Shown piece by piece: positions 1 to 5,394 of a DNA stretch of 5,526 nucleotides. Below the pieces are notes generated by a model that saw only the letters and a program-made list of their open reading frames with translations, searched no databases and was not told where the DNA came from. Position 1 is the stretch's first letter. Each line of letters opens with the position of its first letter. Origin of the DNA: Alphaproteobacteria bacterium. GTDB taxonomy: Bacteria; Pseudomonadota; Alphaproteobacteria; SMXP01. A program made the position numbers and the translations under genes. The stretch spans positions 1 through 5,526 of the forward strand of contig SMXP01000147.1 in the NCBI GenBank assembly GCA_004356335.1, given 5' to 3'.

Positions 1-543
1 GCAGTGGCGGCGACAACCGGTCTTTTGCGCATGCACAAGCCGGAGGAAATCGCCGGTGTCATGGCCCATGAATTGGCCCATGTGAAAAATCGCGACACGC
101 TGATCATGACCGTCACGGCGACCTTCGCCGGCGCGATTTCCATGCTCGCCACTTTCGCTATGTTTTTCGGCGGCCGGCGCAACGGCCCCCTGGGCATTAT
201 CGGGCTTATATTGATTATGGTATTGGCCCCTTTGGCTGCGGCACTGGTCCAGATGGCGATCAGCCGGTCGCGCGAATATCAGGCGGACCGCCTGGCTGCC
301 GAGATTTGCGGCCGGCCTTTGTGGCTGGCTTCCGCGCTGGAAAAGATCGCCGAGGGGGCGGCGCGTATCGACAATGTGCAAGCGGAAAGAAACCCGGCCA
401 CGGCCCATCTTTTCATTATCAATCCGTTGCACGCGCGGCGGATGGATAGTTTGTTCTCTACCCATCCCAATACGAAAAACCGCATCGAGCGGCTTCATGA
501 ATTAGCCGATGTCGCGCCAAGTTCATCGGGACCGTGGGGATAG
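1..543 (+). CDS. htpX: Membrane zinc metalloprotease HtpX (M48 family), C-terminal part; 5' end outside window
   Basis: HtpX is an inner-membrane protease that degrades misfolded membrane proteins with its active site facing the cytoplasm. The frame is open from the first base, so the gene begins upstream; about 180 residues are visible, compared with roughly 280-300 for the family. Visible features, numbered from the window edge: the zinc-binding HELAH motif at residues 23-27 (bases 67-81), two hydrophobic membrane segments at about 36-57 and 64-86, and SREYQAD at about 90-96, whose Glu is the expected third zinc ligand. The C-terminal stretch with FSTHPNTKNRIERL is also typical. The GTG at base 4 is internal to the conserved region and is not a credible start. 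The TAG stop at 541-543 lies at the first bases of an intergenic repeat, and the last residues (SSSGPWG) are not conserved, so the repeat may have set the present C-terminus. Family assignment is firm. Confidence 0.95.
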   Translation, partial: AVAATTGLLRMHKPEEIAGVMAHELAHVKNRDTLIMTVTATFAGAISMLATFAMFFGGRRNGPLGIIGLILIMVLAPLAAALVQMAISRSREYQADRLAAEICGRPLWLASALEKIAEGAARIDNVQAERNPATAHLFIINPLHARRMDSLFSTHPNTKNRIERLHELADVAPSSSGPWG

Positions 544-644
544 AGCGCATTCAGGAAAAGTGGATGCCGGTTTTCCGTCCGAATGCGCGACAAAACAAAG
601 ACTTAGGGCACGTTAGGGATTCCATCTTTTGTCAACGTGCTCTA
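541..644 (+). repeat. Intergenic double-hairpin repeat, copy A
   Basis: This is one of two related elements of about 104 bases in the window, both in the same orientation. Hairpin 1 has outer arms GCGCATTC (545-552) and GAATGCGC (581-588) and inner arms GGAAAA (554-559) and TTTTCC (571-576). Hairpin 2 has arms at 604-614 and 634-644 that pair over 11 positions with one G-U wobble. The GATTCCATC at 618-626 is shared exactly with copy B. The outer arm sequences differ from copy B but keep pairing, which points to conserved structure. The core resembles repeats scattered between genes in many alphaproteobacteria (recalled, not searched). It sits between the converging 3' ends of htpX and the acetyltransferase gene, where it could end or stabilise transcripts from both sides. 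No clear U-run marks a classical intrinsic terminator. Confidence 0.85.
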
Positions 645-661
645 GGTCGGATCCCGTTACC

Positions 662-1189
662 TTATCTGCGCGACACTTTCCATCTCTCTCGAGTGATGCC
701 GTAGAGCAGAGCGCTGGCGCCGCGAATCGGGGTTTCGCCCAAATAGGATTCGCCCAGTTTCTTCGCGACCCGAATGGACTTGGGATTATCCGGATGAATA
801 ACCGCACAAATTCGGTCGAGATCCATGTGTTGAAACACACAATCAACAGCGGCTTTGGCCCCTTCCGTCGCCAAGCCATGGCCCCAAAATGCCGGGTCTA
901 TCAGCCAACCAACTTCGAAGGCCGGCCAATCCGACGGATAATAAGGACCGATCCGCCCAATAAATTTGCCGCTGGCCTTGTCATCGACCGCATAAGGACC
1001 GTAACCGCGCATTTGCCATTGGCCGAGCACGGCCGCGATTTGGCGCCAGGTATCATCATAATTCATGACACCGTGTCCCATATATTGAGTCACTTCCGGC
1101 ATGCCATTGAGCCGCGCCATGGCTTTGACATCCGGTTCGGTGAACTGGCGTAACCGCAATCGTTCCGTCTCGATCTCGCGTGGTATCAC
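662..1189 (-). CDS. GNAT-family N-acetyltransferase (RimJ/RimL type)
   Basis: It is predicted to transfer an acetyl group from acetyl-CoA to an amine; the acceptor is unknown. The opening IETERLRLRQF followed by an acidic helix is the usual start of the RimJ/RimL-like branch (Acetyltransf_3 type). The core EVGWLIDPAFWGHGLATEG (about residues 92-110) holds the acetyl-CoA pyrophosphate-binding turn, and IHPDNPKSIRVAKKLG (about 131-146) is the conserved C-terminal motif. The 175 residues match the family's usual length. I chose the GTG at 1189 because GGGAGG lies six bases upstream of it and homology begins just after it. A TTG at 1216 would add nine residues but has no ribosome-binding site. 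The gene converges with htpX, diverges from rsmB, and is bracketed by two repeat copies. Real RimJ or RimL ribosomal-protein acetylation cannot be claimed; many paralogues act on small molecules or other proteins. Confidence 0.9.
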   Translation of the reverse strand: MIPREIETERLRLRQFTEPDVKAMARLNGMPEVTQYMGHGVMNYDDTWRQIAAVLGQWQMRGYGPYAVDDKASGKFIGRIGPYYPSDWPAFEVGWLIDPAFWGHGLATEGAKAAVDCVFQHMDLDRICAVIHPDNPKSIRVAKKLGESYLGETPIRGASALLYGITRERWKVSRR

Positions 1190-1195
1190 GGAGGG

Positions 1196-1201
1196 CCTCC
1201 C
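1196..1201 (-). promoter_or_regulatory. Ribosome-binding site deciding the acetyltransferase start
   Basis: Read on the minus strand, GGGAGG is followed by six bases (CCCTCC) and then GTG at 1189. This is a strong Shine-Dalgarno match at good spacing and favours the GTG over the upstream TTG at 1216. The site is also half of a short perfect palindrome (GGAGG-C-CCTCC), whose one-base centre is too tight to fold as an RNA hairpin. Confidence 0.7.
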
Positions 1202-1229
1202 GCCTTGGTGAATCAAACGTGCTATGCTC

Positions 1230-1333
1230 TAGAGTGTTTCCAGGAAAAGTGGACCCGGTTTTCCGTCCGGAAACACGATAAAACAACAACTTAGGGTCAG
1301 GTTTTGATTCCATCAAAACCGGAAAGACCCTAA
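1230..1333 (+). repeat. Intergenic double-hairpin repeat, copy B
   Basis: This is the second copy, in the same orientation as the copy at 541-644. Hairpin 1 has outer arms GTGTTTCC (1234-1241) and GGAAACAC (1269-1276) and inner arms GGAAAA (1243-1248) and TTTTCC (1259-1264). Hairpin 2 has outer arms TTAGGGTC (1291-1298) and GACCCTAA (1326-1333) and inner arms GGTTTTGAT (1300-1308) and ATCAAAACC (1312-1320), closed by a three-base loop. It fills most of the space between the diverging acetyltransferase and rsmB starts, ending seven bases before the rsmB ATG. It must therefore lie in or beside the promoters, and probably within the rsmB leader RNA. Confidence 0.88.
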
Positions 1334-1335
1334 GG
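1332..1335 (+). promoter_or_regulatory. rsmB ribosome-binding site overlapping the repeat hairpin
   Basis: AAGG, five bases before the rsmB ATG at 1341, is the only Shine-Dalgarno-like sequence upstream of that start. Its first two bases are the last two paired bases of hairpin 2 in repeat copy B. The repeat therefore both contributes to the site and could partly hide it when folded. The match is short, so the call is tentative. Confidence 0.45.
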
Positions 1336-1340
1336 CTAGC

Positions 1341-2678
1341 ATGAACCAAAGACAGATCGAGCCCGCAAGCCAAGCGGGGCTCGCAGCGCGGTCCACCGCA
1401 ATCGCCGTGCTCGCCCAGGTGCTCGACCGGCACATCCCCTTGGATGACGCTTTTGCCACGGCGGTGACGGAAAACTTGCCGGGCAAGACGGCGTCCCGCG
1501 ACCGGGCCTTTGCCCGAGCCTTGGTGACAACCGCGTTGCGCCGTTTAGGGCAGATCGACGACGCGTTGAGCCGGTTCATGGAAAAACCGCTGCCGCGCAA
1601 AGCCGGACCGACGCGGCACATCTTGCGCCTGGGCCTGGCCGAAATTTTGTTCCTCGACACCAAACCCCATGCCACCGTCCATTGCGCCGTGGCGCTGGCC
1701 GCGCAAGACAGCATGGCGCGCCATTACAAAGCGTTGGTCAATGCGGTGCTGCGGCGGGCAACGCAAACCAAGACGGAGATCGTGGCACCGCAAGACGCGC
1801 CGCGCCTGAACACACCCGACTGGTTGTGGGACGGCTGGTGCACGGCCTATGACCAGGCGATTGTTCGCGCCATCGCCCAAGTGCATCTGACCGAACCCTG
1901 CCTGGATCTGACGGTGGCAGATCCCAACAAACGACAAGAATGGGCCGACAAATTGGAGGCGGTCATCCTGCCGACCGGCACGTTGCGGCGCCGACTCGGT
2001 GGATTGGTGGATGAATTGCCCGGCTTCGCCGAAGGCGCCTGGTGGGTGCAAGACGCGGCGGCAGCACTTCCGGCAACCTTTCTGGGCGACGTGCGGGACC
2101 GGACAATTATCGATCTATGCGCCGCACCGGGCGGCAAGACGGCGCAATTGGCCGCCGCCGGGGCCCATGTCATTGCGATCGACCGGTCCAAGGCCCGGCA
2201 CGCCGTGATGCGACAAAACATCGATCGCTTAGGTCTTGAGGTCCAACTGATCCTTGACGATGCGGCCACGTGGCAAGCACCAGAGCTGGCCTCCCATGTG
2301 TTACTCGATGCGCCGTGCACGGCGACCGGTACGATCCGCCGCCATCCCGACCTGCCATACCTCAAAAAGCCACAAGACGTAGCCGCCCTGGCACGACAGC
2401 AAAAACGCTTGCTCGGCCATGCCGCCGAGTTGTTGGCGCCGGGCGGCCTGCTTGTCTTTTGCACCTGTTCGCTCGACCCGGCGGAAGGGCCGGACATCAT
2501 CACGACGTTTCTCGACCAACATAAAGCCTATGAACGCTTGCCCTTAACCCCGCAAGACGTGAGCGGCTGCGCTGAATTCATAACCCACGACGGCGATCTG
2601 CGTACATTGCCCTGTCATTGGCCGGATTCAGGCGGACTGGATGGTTTTTACGCGGCACGGCTGGTGCGGGTGCATTAA
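1341..2678 (+). CDS. rsmB: 16S rRNA (cytosine-5) methyltransferase RsmB
   Basis: RsmB methylates C5 of cytosine 967 (E. coli numbering) in 16S rRNA using S-adenosylmethionine, acting in the cytoplasm during ribosome maturation. The N-terminal 140 residues or so form a NusB-like helical RNA-binding domain, visible in TRHILRLGLAEILFLD and HYKALVNAVLRRA. The C-terminal half is a Rossmann-fold methyltransferase: SAM-binding motif I DLCAAPGGKTAQL starts at D258, motif IV DAPCTATGTIRRHPD carries Cys326, and motif VI FCTCSLDPAEG carries Cys376. By family knowledge the motif VI Cys is the nucleophile that attacks cytosine C6 and the motif IV Cys helps release the product; their positions almost match Cys325 and Cys375 of E. 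coli RsmB. Length (445) is close to the E. coli protein (429). The ATG at 1341 is supported by AAGG five bases upstream. The gene appears intact. A related m5C methyltransferase is the only real alternative, and the NusB domain argues for RsmB. Confidence 0.94.
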   Translation: MNQRQIEPASQAGLAARSTAIAVLAQVLDRHIPLDDAFATAVTENLPGKTASRDRAFARALVTTALRRLGQIDDALSRFMEKPLPRKAGPTRHILRLGLAEILFLDTKPHATVHCAVALAAQDSMARHYKALVNAVLRRATQTKTEIVAPQDAPRLNTPDWLWDGWCTAYDQAIVRAIAQVHLTEPCLDLTVADPNKRQEWADKLEAVILPTGTLRRRLGGLVDELPGFAEGAWWVQDAAAALPATFLGDVRDRTIIDLCAAPGGKTAQLAAAGAHVIAIDRSKARHAVMRQNIDRLGLEVQLILDDAATWQAPELASHVLLDAPCTATGTIRRHPDLPYLKKPQDVAALARQQKRLLGHAAELLAPGGLLVFCTCSLDPAEGPDIITTFLDQHKAYERLPLTPQDVSGCAEFITHDGDLRTLPCHWPDSGGLDGFYAARLVRVH

Positions 2679-2818
2679 ACAATTCATTAGGATCGTCGGG
2701 CGCGCCGGCCAAGGAGTTAAATCGGGTTCAAGTTCTCCGGGGTCGGAGGAATTGCCGACGCGTGCGTGTCCTCCTTAGCTTGCTTGCACGGGGATTCGCA
2801 AAATGTTAACCATCGCTC
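2679..2818. other. rsmB-rpe intergenic region with competing small inverted repeats
   Basis: No gene is seen in these 140 bases. Three short inverted repeats share bases: GTCGG (2742-2746) with CCGAC (2755-2759); GGAGGA (2745-2750) with TCCTCC (2769-2774); and AAGGAG (2711-2716) with CTCCTT (2771-2776). The second and third both use the pyrimidine tract at 2769-2776, so only one could form at a time. None is followed by a U-run, so no intrinsic terminator is called. Promoter-like hexamers around 2780-2808 are poor matches to the sigma-70 consensus. The region could hold an rpe promoter, or rsmB transcription could continue through it. Confidence 0.35.
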
Positions 2819-3484
2819 ATGAGCCGCGTGATTCGCATCGCCCCTTCCATTCTGTCGGCTGATTTTGCCAAGCTGGGAGAACAGGTTCGCGCTGTCACGC
2901 AAGCCGGCGCCGATTACATCCATGTGGATGTCATGGACGGGCATTTTGTGCCCAATCTCACCATAGGCCCGAGCATCATCAAAGCCGTTCGGCGCTATAG
3001 CGAGCTGCCGTTCGACGTTCACCTCATGATATCGCCCGTCGATCCCTATATTGACGACTTTGTCGAGGCCGGTGCGGATATCATCACGGTACATGTGGAG
3101 GCAGGACCGCATTTGCACCGAACAATTCAAAAAATCAAGGATACCGGCCGCAAGGCCGGGGTCGCGCTCAATCCTGCAACGCCGGCGGCGGCCGTCGATC
3201 ATGTTTTGGGCGATGTCGACTTGATCCTTGTCATGACGGTCAATCCGGGGTTTGGCGGTCAGTCTTTCATTGAGTCACAGCTCGAGAAAATTTCGGTCTT
3301 GCGCAGCAAGATCGACGCTTCGGGCCGTGACATCGAACTTGAAGTAGACGGCGGCATCAACTTCAAGACAGCACCTTTGGCGATCGAGGCGGGCGCCAAT
3401 ATACTCGTTGCCGGAACGGCGACATTTGACGGGGGGATAACGTCATACCAAGACAACATTGCTAAATTGAGAGGCCAGACGTGA
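2819..3484 (+). CDS. rpe: Ribulose-phosphate 3-epimerase
   Basis: Rpe interconverts D-ribulose 5-phosphate and D-xylulose 5-phosphate in the cytoplasm, in the pentose phosphate pathway and, where present, the Calvin cycle. The full TIM-barrel family signature is visible: APSILSADFAKLGE at the start, HVDVMDGHFVPNLTIGP (residues 35-51), DVHLMI (66-71), the phosphate-loop region MTVNPGFGGQSFI (139-151), and EVDGGIN (175-181). The four expected metal ligands are His35, Asp37, His68 and Asp177; Asp37 and Asp177 also act as the acid-base pair. The 221 residues are normal for the family. An in-frame TAA at 2807-2809 rules out a longer form, so ATG 2819 is the start, although it has no Shine-Dalgarno sequence. 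The stop overlaps the next gene's GTG by four bases, indicating a shared transcript. Nothing shows whether it serves carbon fixation; no Calvin-cycle neighbour is present here. Confidence 0.96.
   Translation: MSRVIRIAPSILSADFAKLGEQVRAVTQAGADYIHVDVMDGHFVPNLTIGPSIIKAVRRYSELPFDVHLMISPVDPYIDDFVEAGADIITVHVEAGPHLHRTIQKIKDTGRKAGVALNPATPAAAVDHVLGDVDLILVMTVNPGFGGQSFIESQLEKISVLRSKIDASGRDIELEVDGGINFKTAPLAIEAGANILVAGTATFDGGITSYQDNIAKLRGQT
3470..3474 (+). promoter_or_regulatory. Ribosome-binding site for the heparinase-like gene, inside rpe
   Basis: AGAGG near the 3' end of rpe lies six bases before the GTG at 3481. That GTG shares the GTGA overlap with the rpe TGA stop. Together they support the GTG start and suggest translational coupling: ribosomes finishing rpe are placed to restart on the next gene. 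Confidence 0.65.
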
Positions 3485-5259
3485 CGGATACGACAATTAG
3501 AGGCGGTAGCGCCCCCTTCCCCCGGGGCGAAATCGTAACGGATTTGGCGCGCGAAACGGCGGCGCGCATAACCAGTGTTGCACGGAATATGTCCTATCGG
3601 ACTTGGCCTTACAGGTTGAGCCTGTCGGGGCCCATGCCGGATCGTATTCTGTGTTTTCCCCAAGACCTGAGATCATCTTCGATCCGCCAGTCCAAGGCGC
3701 TGATGGACGGGCGCTACGTGTTTCCCGGGGGCACGGTACAGACCAAACCCTCAACCGCGCCCTGGCGGTTGGTGCCGCCCAATGAATCGTGGGCGGAATC
3801 ATTACATGGATTTTCTTGGATCCGGCACTTTCAGGGACGACAGGACCAGCCGGCCAAACAACATGTTCATTGGCTGGTGGCCAGTTGGTTGGAAAGCTGT
3901 GGCCGCTGGGACGATATTGCATGGCGGCCCCATGTCAGCGCGCGCCGACTGATGTCGTGGTTCACCCATGGCCGATTCATTCTACAAGACGCCGACATGA
4001 TCTGGCGCAGCGCGCTGTTGCGCTCGATGGCATATCAAGCGCGCCACCTGGCCCGGACGGCTAAGCGGGCGGCCGAAGGCGAGCCGCGCATGACGGCGGC
4101 CATCGGACTTTGCCTTTCGGGTGTTTGCTTGCCCGATGGGTTGCGCCGGCTTGAGCGCGGCATGCAATTGCTGCGTCGTGAAATTGATAAACAAATATTG
4201 GCCGATGGCGGTCATATCAGCCGCAATCCCTATACGCAGCTGACCATATTGATCGATATTCTTACATTAAAAGACGCGCTGATTACCCGTAGGCGCCCGG
4301 TGCCCGATATCCTTCAGGAAACGATTGAGCTGATGGCGCCCATGGTGCGCTTACTCTGTCACGGAGACGGGCGGTTGGCTCTGTTTAACGGCGCCACGGA
4401 AGGAGAACCTGGTACCATCGAAGCGGTTTTGGCGCGCCAAGACACCAAAGCGCGGGTTCAAGTGATTGCGTCGGTAACCGGTTATCAACGCCTCAAGGCG
4501 GCGCGCACGAAAGTCATTGTCGATACCGGCCGGCCACCCAAAGGGCCGTTCAGCACCCACGCCCATGCGGGCTGTCTATCCTTTGAAATGAGCGCGGGGC
4601 AGCATCGCATCATTGTCAATTGCGGATCAACGCCCATACGCGGCGAAGAATGGCTCAACGCCAGCCGAACGACGGCGGCGCATTCGACTGTGGCTCTGGC
4701 GGATCGGTCATCAGCCCGCTTCTTAAAACGCCCCATGGCCGAGCGTTTGCTCGGGCCCCGCATTGCCGATGGGCCGGTAAATGTATCAAGTCATCGTGAA
4801 GAATCCGAACATGGCGTGTGGCTTAGCGCCAGTCATGACGGCTATGTCGGCCGTTTCGGCATCACCCATGAACGCCGGTTTTACTTGAGCGCCGATGGCG
4901 AGGAATTGCGCGGCGAAGATAAGTTGGTGCCGTCGACGAGGGCTGCCGGATGGTTGGGTTTCCACAAGAAAGAACGGCCGGCCGTTCCCTTTACCTTGCG
5001 TTTTCACTTGCATCCCGGCGTGCGGGCTTCCCTGGCGCGTGACGCCACGCGCGTATTGTTGCTGCTACCCAATGGCGATGGTTGGCAATTCCGTACAAAC
5101 CGGCTCAACATTTCTCTGGATCAAAGCATCTATCTCGGCAGCGGCGAGCTGATGCGGCGATCGCACCAGATTGTGGTTTCGGGAGTGACCGACAACAAGG
5201 AAACGACCTCGGTCAAATGGGCGATTCGTCGTCTGGCGCGCAAGAGCGACCAACAATAA
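3481..5259 (+). CDS. Heparinase II/III-family protein (putative polysaccharide lyase)
   Basis: Proteins of this family resemble lyases that cleave acidic polysaccharides by beta-elimination, but the substrate is not predictable and heparin is unlikely in a bacterium. The N-terminal half (about residues 70-300) looks like the helical toroid domain: KALMDGRYVF and SLHGFSWIRHF, then a helix-rich stretch with Arg/His repeats, then DGGHISRNP (242-250) and HGDGRLALFNGA (294-305). The C-terminal part (about 350-580) is a probable beta-sandwich starting at STHAHAGCLSFEM, with His360 and His362, and continuing through IVNCGS. These motifs match the conserved alphaproteobacterial group of this family as I recall it. 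No signal peptide or membrane segment is visible at the N-terminus, so location is unclear. Length (592) is near the group's usual size. The GTG start has AGAGG six bases upstream. It overlaps rpe by four bases, so the two are very probably one transcript. Confidence 0.85.
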   Translation: MTDTTIRGGSAPFPRGEIVTDLARETAARITSVARNMSYRTWPYRLSLSGPMPDRILCFPQDLRSSSIRQSKALMDGRYVFPGGTVQTKPSTAPWRLVPPNESWAESLHGFSWIRHFQGRQDQPAKQHVHWLVASWLESCGRWDDIAWRPHVSARRLMSWFTHGRFILQDADMIWRSALLRSMAYQARHLARTAKRAAEGEPRMTAAIGLCLSGVCLPDGLRRLERGMQLLRREIDKQILADGGHISRNPYTQLTILIDILTLKDALITRRRPVPDILQETIELMAPMVRLLCHGDGRLALFNGATEGEPGTIEAVLARQDTKARVQVIASVTGYQRLKAARTKVIVDTGRPPKGPFSTHAHAGCLSFEMSAGQHRIIVNCGSTPIRGEEWLNASRTTAAHSTVALADRSSARFLKRPMAERLLGPRIADGPVNVSSHREESEHGVWLSASHDGYVGRFGITHERRFYLSADGEELRGEDKLVPSTRAAGWLGFHKKERPAVPFTLRFHLHPGVRASLARDATRVLLLLPNGDGWQFRTNRLNISLDQSIYLGSGELMRRSHQIVVSGVTDNKETTSVKWAIRRLARKSDQQ

Positions 5260-5319
5260 TAAGCCATTTCACGCGCCCCAAGGGCGGCCTTCACAGCCCT
5301 ATTGAATATCCCCATTGGC

Positions 5320-5350
5320 TTGGCACAAAGACATACTTGTCTGGTAAGAT
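5320..5350 (+). promoter_or_regulatory. Candidate promoter with dyad centred in a 19-base spacer
   Basis: TTGGCA (5320-5325) and TAAGAT (5345-5350) resemble -35 and -10 elements separated by 19 bases, longer than the usual 17. The dyad AGACA-TACT-TGTCT (5329-5342) sits within half a base of the centre of that spacer. A second, wider inverted repeat joins TTGGCA to TGCCAA at 5356-5361. The arrangement lies 45 bases before the ATG of the last gene and would suit it. The promoter call rests on moderate consensus matches only; the stretch could instead be a transcript hairpin. Confidence 0.3.
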
Positions 5351-5394
5351 AAGCTTGCCAAAATGTGAGGGGCAGACGGGGTTCCAGACTTCAT

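Noticed and set aside
4..6. GTG at base 4 as a true start of a short M48 protein
   Set aside because: It falls within the conserved region upstream of HELAH, and the frame stays open to the window edge, so the gene simply continues to the left.
629..1153. Long plus-strand open frame opposite the acetyltransferase gene
   Set aside because: Its translation shows no recognisable domain, and the minus-strand frame carries clear GNAT motifs with a good ribosome-binding site.
541..1333. Composite transposon or insertion sequence around the acetyltransferase gene
   Set aside because: The flanking repeats are direct, carry no transposase, and no target-site duplication is visible; they are better described as small intergenic repeats.
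1847..2503. Long minus-strand open frame opposite rsmB
   Set aside because: The composition is typical of the complement of a GC-rich gene (rich in Ser, Arg and Ala) and shows no domain; rsmB carries all catalytic motifs on the plus strand.
2780..2808. Sigma-70-like promoter before rpe (TTGCTT or TTGCAC with an AT-rich stretch near 2802)
   Set aside because: Both -35 candidates match the consensus at only three positions and no -10 element with good spacing is present; too weak to annotate.
2717..3202. Minus-strand open frame spanning the rsmB-rpe gap and part of rpe
   Set aside because: It is antisense to the conserved core of rpe, has no family resemblance, and I see no ribosome-binding site supporting it.
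5274..5300. Terminator after the heparinase-like gene (CGCCC/GGGCG or AGGGC/GCCCT stems)
   Set aside because: The two stems are 5 bp each, compete for the same bases, and neither is followed by a run of T.
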